Shown here one piece after another: positions 50,028-58,807 of a DNA stretch of 64,000 bases. A program made the translations under genes and the position numbers. Where the stretch lies: the NCBI RefSeq assembly GCF_013423485.1, contig NZ_JABFFR010000015.1, forward strand, positions 124,001 through 188,000. The letters are read 5' to 3'. The stretch comes from Azospirillum oleiclasticum. GTDB taxonomy: Bacteria > Pseudomonadota > Alphaproteobacteria > Azospirillales > Azospirillaceae. Position 1 is the first letter of the stretch. Every line of letters starts with the position of its first letter. The notes beneath the pieces were generated by a model. The model had not been told where the DNA came from. It ran no database searches and worked only from the letters and a program-made list of their open reading frames with translations.

Positions 50028-50729
50028 CTACGCGACGGCGCGGGGGCCGGGGATGGCCGAGCGTACGGCCCCAAGCGCGGCCGTATCGAGCACACCGCCC
50101 CGGTCCCCACCCGCGCACAGCGCCCCGCGGAAGCCCAGGTAATCGGGCCGGAGCGGCAGCAGGGCGGGAATGTCGGCCAGGGTCAGGCTGCCGGCAAACC
50201 CCGTCAGCAGGCCCGGAGCGCGCGCCTCCTCCACGAACCGCCGGAGCGCGGACGCGTCCTTATGGCGCAGCAGGCTGCCGCTTCCCTTTCCCGCCGTGTC
50301 GAGCATGGCACCGGCGAAGCCGGCCCGCGTGACGGCCGGCAGCAGCGTGAATTCCTCCCACAGGTCGGCGAAGAACACGGCGACGAGGCTTGCGCCGCCC
50401 TGGGCGACGGGTGCGAGCGCGTCGAGGCATCCGGCCGGATCGCCGTCCGGGTACAGGCCGATCTTCACATAGTCCACGCCGAGCGCCGCGGTTTCCATGA
50501 CGTGGCCGACGACGCGGGCCGGCTCCATCGGCAGGTCGCCGACGGTGGCGCTGAGCGGCGGTCTCTGTGGCCACGTGCGGACCAGCGCCACCGCCTCCAC
50601 GATGCTCGCGGACGGCCAAGCACCGAGCGCGCCAGCGGCGGGATCCTTGAGGTCCAGGATGTCGGCCCCTCCCCCGGCGGCGAGGGCGAGTTCCGCGAGG
50701 TCGGCGACGCTGGCGAGGAGGCGGGTCAC
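50028..50729 (-). CDS. MfnB-like (5-formylfuran-3-yl)methyl phosphate synthase
   Basis: 233 residues from GTG 50729. TRLLASVADLAELALAAGGGADILDLKDPAAGALGAWP is the family's Lys-containing active-site start; VDYVKIGLYPD, LVAVFFADL, GAMLDTAGKGSGSLL and LTGFAGSLTLADIPAL follow the UPF0264/MfnB barrel. MfnB condenses two glyceraldehyde-3-phosphates to the furan precursor of methanofuran. The start overlaps the DUF447 gene stop (GTGA). Presence with MfnE-, MfnD- and MfnF-like genes supports bacterial methylofuran synthesis. Confidence 0.87.
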   Translation of the reverse strand: MTRLLASVADLAELALAAGGGADILDLKDPAAGALGAWPSASIVEAVALVRTWPQRPPLSATVGDLPMEPARVVGHVMETAALGVDYVKIGLYPDGDPAGCLDALAPVAQGGASLVAVFFADLWEEFTLLPAVTRAGFAGAMLDTAGKGSGSLLRHKDASALRRFVEEARAPGLLTGFAGSLTLADIPALLPLRPDYLGFRGALCAGGDRGGVLDTAALGAVRSAIPGPRAVA

Positions 50730-51304
50730 GCCCTCTCCTCGCGTCCGGTGTTGTGTTCGGCGATGCGATCGACCAGCCAGCCCCAGGCCTCCCGCTCCTC
50801 CGGACCCGCGGTCTTTTCGATGGCGATCGACAGATAGGCCATCTCCCGCTCGATCTTGTCGGCCGGCAGAAGATGCAGGCGGCTGACCAGGATCGCGGCC
50901 TCGATCACCGCCGCCTGCGCCCGGTTGAAGCCGCGGAAGGGCCGGTGGTTGACACGGTGGACGGGGCGGCAATCCAGGCGCGGGCGCTGCGCGTCCTCCG
51001 CCACCGACGCCACCTCCACCTCCTCGTGCGCGAGCGCGCCGGCCAGGACGGCGCCCCGTATGCGCTCCGCCGGCTGCGTTGGCCAGTGGCGCCGCTGGCC
51101 GGACACGCAGCCAGCGTACACGCGCACATCGTCGGTCATGTTGATCACGGCGTGCCGCGTCGCCAGCAGGTTGTCCAGCGTGCGCGACGGGCGGAAGGGT
51201 GCCAGGATGTAGCCGTGCTCCGTCACGGTGGCGCCCATCGGGGCGACGTGGACGGTGCCGTCGACGTTCAGACTGGTGACGATCGTCTCGCGGATGAAGG
51301 TCAC
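50726..51304 (-). CDS. DUF447 family protein (H4MPT cluster)
   Basis: 192 residues from GTG 51304. RETIVTSLNVDGTVHVAPMGATVTEHGYILAPFRPSRTLDNLLATRHAVINMTDDVRVYAGC resembles the flavin-reductase-like split barrel of DUF447 proteins. CRPVHRVNHRPFRGFNRAQAAVIEAAILVSRLHLL is the conserved C-terminal part. These occur with H4MPT genes in archaea and methylotrophs; the function is unproven. GTGA-type overlaps tie it to the neighbours on both sides. Confidence 0.8.
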   Translation of the reverse strand: MTFIRETIVTSLNVDGTVHVAPMGATVTEHGYILAPFRPSRTLDNLLATRHAVINMTDDVRVYAGCVSGQRRHWPTQPAERIRGAVLAGALAHEEVEVASVAEDAQRPRLDCRPVHRVNHRPFRGFNRAQAAVIEAAILVSRLHLLPADKIEREMAYLSIAIEKTAGPEEREAWGWLVDRIAEHNTGREERA

Positions 51305-52728
51305 GGGGCCGCACCCCCGTTTCCGGGCCCGTCCCTGCGGCGCGTGGCACCGGGCGCGTGGAACCCGGCGGGGTCGTCGACCGGCCGGTCCACGGCGACA
51401 CCCCATCGCAGTGCCTGGTCCTGGGTGTAGCGCTTGCCGAGTTGCCAGGCGATCTGGGCGCGCCCGAGTTCGACGCCGAGGTAGAAGGCATGGCCGAGGT
51501 CGCCGCGCGCGTCGATGCTGGGGTAGAGGGCGAAGGGGTCCTGCGCCACGTGGTGTCCGTCCCGGTTGTAGAGGTGTACGCCCGCCGCCGTCACCTCGAT
51601 CCGGTAGTTGGGGTCGCGAATGCGCGCCGCGAGCTCCGCCACCTGTTCGGGCGTGTTGACGAAGGGGCGGCGGTCGCGCAGGCAGAGCAGACCATCGCCG
51701 AAGCCCTGCGGACGTACGCCCGCCTCGCGGGCCGCGAAGAACTGCCGGCGGGCGGCGTCGAACTCGCGTACGGCCCGACGCCCATGGGGGCTGACCTGGA
51801 CGGCCAGCACATGGTCGATGGCCAGCTCCGAGACGATGCCCATGAGCACGGCGTTGATGCCCGGCGTGTCGGCGTCGGTCAGCTCGGTGACGTTGCCGAT
51901 CCCCATGAGGATTTCCAGGTCCGGGTAGCGCCGCCGGACCTCGCGGTAGCGCAGCAGGGACTCGGTGAAGCCGTGGTGGATCGGCTCCAGGATCGGGTCG
52001 GCGATGCAGCGGCGGCCGGTGCCGCGGATCGCGTCCACCGTGCGGTACAATGACGGCAGATCCTCGGGCGTGGTGGGAATCACCACCGGCACGGCGTCGG
52101 TCTCGGCCGCCACCCAGGCGGTCCCCTCCGTAAGGCTGAGCAGGTAGGCGGCCCCGGCCCCGGCGCCGCGCAGAAGGTCGTCGGGCGACAGGGAGTCGAC
52201 GCTGATGGTGTACCCGGCGGCGCGGAGCGCCCGGACGGCATCCTCCAGATGCGGAAAGGGATGGTCCGGCAGGCAGCCGAGATCGATCACGTCGGCGCCG
52301 TCGGCGGCAAGGGCGGCGGCGCGCTCCAGCATGGCCGGCATGTCGAGGCGGGGAGCATCGACGATCTCCGCGAAGATGCGGGTGTGATAGCGGCCAAGGT
52401 CCAGCGGGGCGGCCTGCCGCTTGAAGTGCTGGGGTAGGTCCTCCAGCTCGTCGGGACCACGCTCGAAGGGCACGCCGAATTGGCTCTCGAGCCGGTCGAG
52501 GTCGCCGCGGAAGCGGCCGGGGAGGAGCACGAGGTCCGCCCCCTCCGTCGAGGTCAGCCGGCGCAGCACGATCTCGGTCGTCGCCAGCGCCGCCACCTTG
52601 ACGCCGAGGCTGACCACGCTGGCCTCAAAGCCGAGCGGCTGGAGGGAGTCCAGCAACCGCCGCAGCCGGGGCAGGGCGAGATCCCCGGTGAGGAACAGGA
52701 TGTGGCGGGGCCCCGCAGCCTCAGGCAT
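51301..52728 (-). CDS. Dihydropteroate synthase-like protein of the H4MPT pathway
   Basis: 475 residues. The N-terminal ~130 residues (HILFLTGDLALPRLRRLLDSLQPLGFEASVVSLG) form a separate domain; the middle has the pterin-binding barrel: AAALAADGADVIDLGCLPDHPFPHL, YTISVDSLSPDDLLRGAGAGAAYLLSLTEG, CIADPILEPIHHGFTESLLRYREVRRRYPDLEILMGIGNVTEL. Members replace classical FolP in joining pterin to the methaniline-type side chain. ATG 52728 overlaps the kinase stop. No FolP-like housekeeping context is nearby. Confidence 0.82.
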   Translation of the reverse strand: MPEAAGPRHILFLTGDLALPRLRRLLDSLQPLGFEASVVSLGVKVAALATTEIVLRRLTSTEGADLVLLPGRFRGDLDRLESQFGVPFERGPDELEDLPQHFKRQAAPLDLGRYHTRIFAEIVDAPRLDMPAMLERAAALAADGADVIDLGCLPDHPFPHLEDAVRALRAAGYTISVDSLSPDDLLRGAGAGAAYLLSLTEGTAWVAAETDAVPVVIPTTPEDLPSLYRTVDAIRGTGRRCIADPILEPIHHGFTESLLRYREVRRRYPDLEILMGIGNVTELTDADTPGINAVLMGIVSELAIDHVLAVQVSPHGRRAVREFDAARRQFFAAREAGVRPQGFGDGLLCLRDRRPFVNTPEQVAELAARIRDPNYRIEVTAAGVHLYNRDGHHVAQDPFALYPSIDARGDLGHAFYLGVELGRAQIAWQLGKRYTQDQALRWGVAVDRPVDDPAGFHAPGATRRRDGPGNGGAAP

Positions 52729-53347
52729 GGACCGCACCCGTCAGCCGGGTCCCGACCGGGCTCCCGCCCCCCATCGCTTCGGCGACGCGCCGGTGGTCGT
52801 CGCGGTCGACGCACCAGACGGACCCACGGAAGCGGTCAACCCATCCGGGCAACGCCGGATCGACGACCCCCGCGGCGGCCATCGCTTCGGCGGAGGTCGG
52901 CTCCCCGGCGAGCGGCGCGGACTTGACCAACACAGCCGCCTCCGCGTCCAGTGTCTGCGCGAGCCAGACGGCGAGGCTGTCCGAGGTGACGTCCCAGCTC
53001 TCCGCGACGTCGGCATCCGCGGCCAGCGGCGTCGGCAGCCACACGGCCGGGCCGACGGCGCCGTCCAGCTCCGCGCGCGTGCGCGCCGTGACGAGCCGCG
53101 GCTCCAGGTCGGCGAGCGCCGTGCCGTATTGCTCCATCGCCAGCAGCGCCATGACGTGCGCGGCACGGTCGCCGAAGCCGAGCCGCGGCTGGGCGGCGCG
53201 TACGGTGTCCGCAAAGGGGCCGCCACCGGGCACGACCACCACGCGCACGCCCCGCGCGGACGCCAGCGCGTCGAGCCAGAGGCGCAGCTCCGGGGCCTCC
53301 CACAGGCTGCCGCCCAGCTTCACCACCCAGCGCGGGGCCGCGCTCAT
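52721..53347 (-). CDS. MfnE-like amino acid kinase family protein
   Basis: 208 residues of the carbamate/aspartokinase fold: WVVKLGGSLWEAPELRLWL with the ATP-binding Lys, VVVVPGGGPFADTVRAAQ, AHVMALLAMEQYGTAL, DVTSDSLAVWLAQTL and LVKSAPLAG. MfnE in methanogens phosphorylates the aminomethylfuran phosphate in methanofuran synthesis. Placement between FolB-like and DHPS-like genes and near MfnB supports that role here. Confidence 0.82.
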   Translation of the reverse strand: MSAAPRWVVKLGGSLWEAPELRLWLDALASARGVRVVVVPGGGPFADTVRAAQPRLGFGDRAAHVMALLAMEQYGTALADLEPRLVTARTRAELDGAVGPAVWLPTPLAADADVAESWDVTSDSLAVWLAQTLDAEAAVLVKSAPLAGEPTSAEAMAAAGVVDPALPGWVDRFRGSVWCVDRDDHRRVAEAMGGGSPVGTRLTGAVHA

Positions 53348-53766
53348 GGCACCTCGCCGCGCGACCATTCGACGACGACGCCCATGCCGGCGGACTCCGG
53401 CACGACCTCCAGCTTCTCCACCTGGACCCTCGCCCTGGTCACCCGCGGGTCGGAGAAGCACAGGGTGAGGATGCGCCGGGCCAGCGTCTCCACCAGCTGC
53501 ACATGCTCGCCGTCGCGCAGGCGGCGGATGCCGTCGATCAGGTAGTCGTAGGACAGCACGTCGTCCAGCTCGTCGGTCGCCGGCGGGTCGGGCCAGGGGA
53601 CCGTCACGCACAGGTTGATGCGGACGGGCTGACGGCGCCCCTTCTCGCTGCCCCAAACGCCGATGCGGAAATGATCGACGTAGTCGCGCAGCGTGATGTC
53701 GTAATGACGCACACGGCTCATCGCCGGTGGAAACGGCATGTAGGACAGCAGAGCGTCGTCGGCCAC
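53344..53766 (-). CDS. Dihydroneopterin aldolase (FolB)-like
   Basis: 140 residues: HYDITLRDYVDHFRIGVWGSEKGRRQPVRINLCVTV is the FolB start with the conserved strand; LDDVLSYDYLIDGIRRLRDGEHVQLVETLARRI supplies the Tyr and Glu active-site region. It cleaves dihydroneopterin to the hydroxymethylpterin used for H4MPT. It is the first gene of the minus-strand pterin/methylofuran operon (FolB, MfnE, DHPS-like, DUF447, MfnB), each overlapping the next. Confidence 0.85.
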   Translation of the reverse strand: MADDALLSYMPFPPAMSRVRHYDITLRDYVDHFRIGVWGSEKGRRQPVRINLCVTVPWPDPPATDELDDVLSYDYLIDGIRRLRDGEHVQLVETLARRILTLCFSDPRVTRARVQVEKLEVVPESAGMGVVVEWSRGEVP

Positions 53767-53806
53767 GCGATCCTCCCGGTATTGCCATCCTGCGTGTCGC
53801 CGGCGG

Positions 53807-54295
53807 TCAGGGAACGGGGGCCGGCAGTCGGTGGCGCAGCATCCATTCCACGCCGTGCTTCCAGGACCGCTCGTTGTCGCCGCGAATATCGACGATGGCC
53901 GAGGTCAGGACTTCGCCACTGTTCACGTCACGCATCATAATCCGCTCGTTCAGGATCAGCGTGCTGATCTTGTGGATGACGCCGGTTACCACGATATCGG
54001 CACCCGCCCGGCGCGCCAGCTCGCGCTCGCAGCCGTTGCACTCCCGGATCGAGGGCGGCAGTTCCGCTGCGATCGCACTGTCGCGGGCGGCCTGCACCTG
54101 ATAACGGCCGGTGGCCCGCAACCCTTCCACCAGCAGGTCGGTCATCCGGCGCAGCCGGGCCGGGTGGTCGGGATGGGCGCCCTCGCCGCTGGTGTCCGCG
54201 ATCTCCATGTCGAACACCACGACCCTGGCCGCCGGCTCCGCGCGCGCCGGCCCGACAAGGCCCGCAAGGAGGAGGAGGAGGAGCTTCATCCTCAT
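53807..54295 (-). CDS. DUF2380-like secreted protein
   Basis: About 162 residues. Signal peptide MRMKLLLLLLAGLVGPARAEP, then VVVFDMEIADTSGEG, LRRMTDLLVEGLRATGRYQV, CNGCERELARRAGADIVVTGVIHKISTLILNERIMMRDVNSGEVL, a DUF2380/DUF3280-type pattern seen beside quinoprotein genes. The CNGC pair may form a disulfide. ATG 54295 or 54289 are both possible; I prefer the former. Role unknown; probably periplasmic. Confidence 0.7.
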   Translation of the reverse strand: MRMKLLLLLLAGLVGPARAEPAARVVVFDMEIADTSGEGAHPDHPARLRRMTDLLVEGLRATGRYQVQAARDSAIAAELPPSIRECNGCERELARRAGADIVVTGVIHKISTLILNERIMMRDVNSGEVLTSAIVDIRGDNERSWKHGVEWMLRHRLPAPVP

Positions 54296-54360
54296 GGGAT
54301 AGTCCGCCCTAGCCGAAAGACCGGATGGGCAAGCGGGCCGCCCGCTTGCAGAGTGCTGGA

Positions 54361-54957
54361 ATGTTCGTGAGGCCAATCATCATCATCGCCGGTCTTGCCC
54401 TCGCGGTGCCGGCCGCCGCCGCGGCCGATCAGGACCCGGACTGGCCCTGCGTCCAGATCCTGGTCCCCACCCTGTCGCCGGGCCAGATCTGGGCGGGTGA
54501 CCCGATCGAGGGCATGGAGCCGGTCTGGCGGGATCTGCCCGTCCTCCAGCCCGTCCTCCAGCGGGTGACCGAGCGCTTCTCCGACCCCGAGAAGGACGAG
54601 GAGGCGATCGAGCGTTTCGCCGGCACGCTGGGCGCCGACCGGAACACGGTGCTGACGGCGCTGTTCGCCGCGGTGTTCGACAGGCTGAACCGCGAGCGCG
54701 GCGAGGCGATCGAGGCGGTCCGGCGCTATGCCCGCGGGCAACGCGCCATGCTCGACCGCATCGCCGAGGGGCTCGGCCGCGTCGACAGGCTGGCGCCCGA
54801 CTCGCCGGAGGCCGCGGCACTGCGCGAGGAGATCGCGTGGCAGCGGCGCATCCTCGACGAGCGGCGGCGTTACCTCGGCGCCGTATGCGACCAGCCGGTG
54901 CGGCTTGAACAGAAGCTCGGCCGCCTCGCCCGCGCGATCGCCGCTCATCTGGACTGA
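54361..54957 (+). CDS. Secreted alpha-helical hypothetical protein in PQQ cluster
   Basis: 198 residues. Signal peptide (FVRPIIIIAGLALAVPAAAAAD), then DPDWPCVQILVPTLSPGQIWAGDPIEGMEPVWRD, and a long helical part of amphipathic character (RFSDPEKDEEAIERFAGTLGADRNTVLTALFAAVFDRLNRERGEAIEAVRRYARGQ...). Two cysteines, in WPCVQ and GAVCDQ, probably pair. Convergent with the XoxJ-like gene. A conserved companion of quinoprotein genes as far as I recall; no function assigned. Confidence 0.7.
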   Translation: MFVRPIIIIAGLALAVPAAAAADQDPDWPCVQILVPTLSPGQIWAGDPIEGMEPVWRDLPVLQPVLQRVTERFSDPEKDEEAIERFAGTLGADRNTVLTALFAAVFDRLNRERGEAIEAVRRYARGQRAMLDRIAEGLGRVDRLAPDSPEAAALREEIAWQRRILDERRRYLGAVCDQPVRLEQKLGRLARAIAAHLD

Positions 54958-54962
54958 GCCGG

Positions 54963-56270
54963 TCAGTTGGACGCGCCACTGCCGAAGGGCAGGGCGGGTT
55001 CCAGCGGGTAGCCGGCCTCCTGCCAGCGGCCGGTGCCGTCGGAGTACCAGCGGACGTTGCTGTAGCCCCACTCCACGGCCCGTCTGGCCGCGTTCCAGGA
55101 CATCCAGCAGTTCCGCTCGCAGAACAGCACGAGCGGAGCCGCGCGGTCGCCGCGGCTGACGACGTCCAGGCCGCTGCGAAGAAGGCGTTCCTGCGCGTCC
55201 GAAAGCTGGCCGTAGCCGGTGTTGGGCAACCAGACCGCGCCCGGCAGTGTCAGGCGGGGCGGCGGGACCCACACCGCCCCATCGCCGCGGTCGGCGGGAC
55301 GCGCCGGCGCCGGCATGACGTCGACCAGCCGCAGATCCGGCGTGCGCTCCATCAGACCGCGCAGTTCGGGCAGCGTCACCGTGGCGGCACCCGACAGGCC
55401 GGCGGGCACCGGCGAGCGGTACTCGTCCATCCGGTAGCCCGGCGGCTCCGTCGCGGCCGCGGTCTTCAGCGTGCCGTCCTCGGCGATCAGGGGCACGTGG
55501 TAGCGCAGCAGGATGCGGTCGATCTCGGCCTGCCGCCGCTTGATGAAATCGTTCAGCCAATGCTTCCACTCCGGCTCCTCCGCCCGGATTCCCATGGAGA
55601 TGCTGAACTGCAGCCGCAGCACCGCGGGCTCCTTGATCAGGGGAACGACCGTCAGCGGTTCGGTCTGCTGGGCCGCGAAGTAGCCGGCGATCGGACCCCA
55701 GATCACCGCGGCGTCGGTCCGCCCTGCCGCCACATCCCGGATGGCGTCGGCGGCAGGGTTGTTGGCGCGGGTGTCGGTGTTGAGCTGGTAAGGCTCGGTC
55801 CGAGTGATGCCGTAGCGGCGCACGAGGTTGGCGGCGGGCGTGCGTTCCACGATCCCGACGCGCGCGTCCCGCAGGGCCGGATCCCCCAGCGACTCCGCCC
55901 GGATCCCCGACCGGGTGCGGTAGACCAGCGCATAGACGCTGCGGTAGTAGGGGTTGGTGTTCTGCATCAGCTCCTCGCCGGACGCCGTGCCGATCACCAG
56001 GTCGCACTGGCGGGCGCGCAGCGTGTTGCGCACGAAGCCGATGGCCTGCGGCCACCAGAAATAGGTGACCGGCCGCTGCAACTCCTCGCCGATCAGCCGG
56101 GCGATCTCGTTCTCGAACCCTTCCAGCCGGTCGTTGGAGTAGGGCAGGAGGTTGGCGTCGGCGCACACGCGCACCGAGGCGCGGTCGCTCACCTCGACCG
56201 CATCGGCCGGCGCTGCAAGGACGGCGAGCGACAGGAGCGCCGCCGCCGGTGTCACGATCCAGGCCAGCAT
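54963..56270 (-). CDS. XoxJ-like periplasmic binding protein fused to a PQQ-associated CxxxCW rhodanese-like domain
   Basis: 435 residues. Signal peptide (PAAALLSLAVLAAPADA) then an extracellular solute-binding fold: VRVCADANLLPYSNDRLEGFENEIARLIGEELQRPVTYFWWPQAIGFVRNTLRARQCDLVIG, NTNPYYRSVYALVYR, IWGPIAGYFAA, the XoxJ/MoxJ pattern. From about residue 300 a second domain appears: LPELRGLMERTPDLRLVDVMP, PGAVWLPNTGYGQL, and FCERNCWMSWNAARRAVEWGYSNVRWY with Cys384, Cys388 and Trp389. This C-terminal part is usually a separate CXXCW protein. It is third in the xoxF-cytochrome-xoxJ order. XoxJ helps activate XoxF or bind it. Confidence 0.85.
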   Translation of the reverse strand: MLAWIVTPAAALLSLAVLAAPADAVEVSDRASVRVCADANLLPYSNDRLEGFENEIARLIGEELQRPVTYFWWPQAIGFVRNTLRARQCDLVIGTASGEELMQNTNPYYRSVYALVYRTRSGIRAESLGDPALRDARVGIVERTPAANLVRRYGITRTEPYQLNTDTRANNPAADAIRDVAAGRTDAAVIWGPIAGYFAAQQTEPLTVVPLIKEPAVLRLQFSISMGIRAEEPEWKHWLNDFIKRRQAEIDRILLRYHVPLIAEDGTLKTAAATEPPGYRMDEYRSPVPAGLSGAATVTLPELRGLMERTPDLRLVDVMPAPARPADRGDGAVWVPPPRLTLPGAVWLPNTGYGQLSDAQERLLRSGLDVVSRGDRAAPLVLFCERNCWMSWNAARRAVEWGYSNVRWYSDGTGRWQEAGYPLEPALPFGSGASN

Positions 56271-56281
56271 GCCCGCCTCCC

Positions 56282-56737
56282 TCAGCCGCCCATCCGCTTC
56301 GGCCGCCCGCCGGGCAGGGCGTCGTCGGCGCGCGCCTTGAGATAGCGGTAGATGTCGTCGAGATGGTTCATGACGTTCGGATCGAGGCCGAAGGACGGCA
56401 TCACCTTGTCGCCGGTGGCGCCCTGGGTCTGCCGGCCGTTCACCACGACGTCCTTGAAGGCGTAGTAGTCGAGGCGCTTCAGCGATTCCACCAGCGCCGG
56501 CGCGAAGGATGAGCCGGTGGCGTCGAAACCATGGCAGGTGTGGCAGGTCGAATGGAAGCGGCGGTAGCCGTTGTAGGTTCCCTTATCCACCCCGCCCTCC
56601 TTCACCATGTAGGTCGGGTTTCCGTCCGGTGTGACGGGGGCGTCTTCCTGCGCCGCTACCGGCCAGACCGCCGCGGCGCCCAAGAGCGACAGGACGAGCA
56701 CGCCGAGCGGCGTGCGGGCTGCGCTGTTCATCGTCAT
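56282..56737 (-). CDS. c-type cytochrome of the methanol dehydrogenase locus (XoxG-like)
   Basis: 151 residues. Signal peptide (TPLGVLVLSLLGAAAVWPVAAQ) then a single haem site CHTCH (Cys65, Cys68, His69) in RRFHSTCHTCHGFDATGSSFAP; the distal ligand is probably Met in KVMPSFGLDPNVMNHL. It likely accepts electrons from XoxF. GAGGA lies just before ATG 56737. It is separated from xoxF by a strong terminator-like hairpin, so it is probably made at a lower level or from its own promoter. Confidence 0.85.
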   Translation of the reverse strand: MTMNSAARTPLGVLVLSLLGAAAVWPVAAQEDAPVTPDGNPTYMVKEGGVDKGTYNGYRRFHSTCHTCHGFDATGSSFAPALVESLKRLDYYAFKDVVVNGRQTQGATGDKVMPSFGLDPNVMNHLDDIYRYLKARADDALPGGRPKRMGG

Positions 56738-56886
56738 CAAGTCCTCGCCGGATTCAGGGCCGGATTTCAGGCTGGTTCTCGGCGGGTCGCGTGACGGCAC
56801 GGTCATGGCGCACACGCCGAACGGGAACGCCCGCGATCGCACGCCGCTCGAGCGCCGGCTCGCAGGCATTCCGTTGGAAAGAGAAG

Positions 56887-56912
56887 CCCCGGTGTCCCGA
56901 AGGACACCGGGG
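56887..56912 (-). terminator. Strong hairpin after xoxF
   Basis: A perfect 11-base stem (CCCCGGTGTCC / GGACACCGGGG) lies 11 bases after the xoxF stop. On the transcribed strand the loop reads TTCG, the extra-stable tetraloop, and the stem is followed by CTTCTCTTTCC, a T-rich tail. This should end or attenuate transcription before the cytochrome gene. Confidence 0.75.
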
Positions 56913-56923
56913 ACGGGTCGCCG

Positions 56924-58807
56924 TCACTGCCGGTTCGGCACATGGAACACGGTGAGCACGCCGCCGAGCTGGGTGTATTCGCCGAGCGACGCGTGCGCAC
57001 CCACCGCGCCCAGGCCGGCCGTGGACGTCGTGGCCCCCTGCTCGCGGTTGGGGTGGACCGCCTGGTGCCAGGCCGCGGCACCCGTGTCCGCCGCAAGGCC
57101 GGCCGCGAGGCCGATGCCGGCCCAGCCGCCCACGCCCGACAGCACCGCGATGTACTGCTTGCCGTTGTGCGTGTAGGTGTTGATGTTGCCGATGACGCCG
57201 GACGGCGTCTTGAAGCGCCAGAGCTCCTTGCCGTCCTTCATGTCGACCGCGACAATGTAACCTTCCAGCGTGCCGTAGAAGGCCACACCGCCCTTGGTCG
57301 TCAGCGCGCCGCTCCACACCGCGAAACGCTCCGGCCGCGACCACACGATCTTGCCGGCCGACGCGTCCCACGCGATGAAGTTGCCCATGCCGCCGTGCGA
57401 GTTCGGTGTCGGGTACATGGACACGGTGGACCCCACATAGGCCTGTCCGGCCGTGTACTCGACCGAGAAGGGCTCGTAGTCCATGCAGATGTGGTTGGTC
57501 GGCACATAGAACAGACCGGTGTCCGGCGAGTAGGAGGCCGGCTGCTGGTCCTTGGTGCCCAACGCCGCGGGGCACACGCTCGTGGTGTTGCTGTCCTCGC
57601 CGTTGGCGAAGGTGCTGTAGCGGTCGACCACCTTCGGCTTGCCGGTCTTCATATCGACCTCGGTCGCCCAGTTGACCGTCGGGTCGTACTTCTGCGCGAC
57701 CAGCAGCTCGCCGTTGGTGCGGTCGATGGTGTAGGCGAAGCCGTTGCGGTCGAAGTTGACCAGGACCTTGCGTTGCTGGCCGTTGATGGGGATGTCGGCC
57801 AGGATGTTCTCGTTGACGCCGTCGAAGTCCCATTCGTCGAAGGGCGTCTTCTGATAGACCCACTTCGCCTCGCCGGTGTCGGGATCGCGGGCAAAGATGG
57901 TCATCGACCACTTGTTGTCGCTCTTGTTGCGGTCCTTGTCGACGGCGCGCTGCACCGGGTTCCAGGTGCCGGGGTTGCCGGTGCCGTAATAGACCAGGTC
58001 CAGGTCGGGATCGTAGGTGTACCAACCCCACGTGGTGCCGCCGCCCCGCTTCCATTCCTCGCCCGGCCAGGTGCTGACGCCCAGGTCCTTCTGCCCGATG
58101 GGCTTGCCCATCATCAGCGTCTTCTGCGGGTCGATCATCACGTCGGCGTCGGGCCCGGTCGACCAGGCGCGCCAAGCCATCTTGCCGGTCTTGGTGTCGT
58201 AGGCGGTGAGGTGCCCGCGCACGCCGAACTCGCCGCCGCTGATGCCGACCAGCACCTTGTCCTTGACGACCAGCGGGGTCGCGGTCAGCGATTCACCCTT
58301 CGTATGGTCACCGTTCTTCGCCGACCACAGCACCTTGCCGCTCTGGGCGTCGAGGGCGACCAGAGTGTTGTCGGCCTGCCCCAGGAACACCTTACCATCG
58401 GCGACCGCTACTCCGCGGTTGACGGTGTCGCAGCACATGATCGGGATGACGTTCGGATCCTGGACCGGCTCGTACTTCCAAATCACGCGGCCCGCATTCT
58501 TCAGGTCGAGGGCGAAGACCTTGTTGGGGAAGGGCGTGTGGATGTACATCACGTCGCCCACGACGATCGGGCCGCCCTCGTGGCCACGCAGGACGCCGGT
58601 CGAGAAGGTCCAGGCGACCTGCAGATCCTTGACGTTGTTCGTGGTGATCTGGTTGAGCGGGCTGTACCGCTGGCCCTGATAATTGCCGAGCTGCAGGGCC
58701 CAATTGTTGGGATCCGCCTGATTCTTGAGCGTGCTGTCATTCGCAAAGGCGGATCCGCAGGCGAAAACAGTGGCGGACACCAGCAGCCAACGCGACAAGG
58801 CTTTCAT
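56924..58807 (-). CDS. xoxF: Lanthanide-dependent PQQ methanol dehydrogenase XoxF
   Basis: 627 residues, eight-bladed propeller with signal peptide ([22 protein letters not shown]). The adjacent Cys pair that stacks on PQQ is Cys125-Cys126 (MCCDT). Metal ligands: Glu193 (GGEFGVRG), Asn278 (GTGNPG), and DEWDFDG with catalytic Asp327 followed two residues later by Asp329, the extra lanthanide ligand absent from calcium MxaF enzymes. It oxidises methanol in the periplasm and passes electrons to a c-cytochrome. GGGAGGAGG precedes ATG. A short insertion ([11 protein letters not shown]) lies after NPVQR. The XoxF type is clear; clade 5 is likely but not proven. Confidence 0.95.
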   Translation of the reverse strand: MKALSRWLLVSATVFACGSAFANDSTLKNQADPNNWALQLGNYQGQRYSPLNQITTNNVKDLQVAWTFSTGVLRGHEGGPIVVGDVMYIHTPFPNKVFALDLKNAGRVIWKYEPVQDPNVIPIMCCDTVNRGVAVADGKVFLGQADNTLVALDAQSGKVLWSAKNGDHTKGESLTATPLVVKDKVLVGISGGEFGVRGHLTAYDTKTGKMAWRAWSTGPDADVMIDPQKTLMMGKPIGQKDLGVSTWPGEEWKRGGGTTWGWYTYDPDLDLVYYGTGNPGTWNPVQRAVDKDRNKSDNKWSMTIFARDPDTGEAKWVYQKTPFDEWDFDGVNENILADIPINGQQRKVLVNFDRNGFAYTIDRTNGELLVAQKYDPTVNWATEVDMKTGKPKVVDRYSTFANGEDSNTTSVCPAALGTKDQQPASYSPDTGLFYVPTNHICMDYEPFSVEYTAGQAYVGSTVSMYPTPNSHGGMGNFIAWDASAGKIVWSRPERFAVWSGALTTKGGVAFYGTLEGYIVAVDMKDGKELWRFKTPSGVIGNINTYTHNGKQYIAVLSGVGGWAGIGLAAGLAADTGAAAWHQAVHPNREQGATTSTAGLGAVGAHASLGEYTQLGGVLTVFHVPNRQ

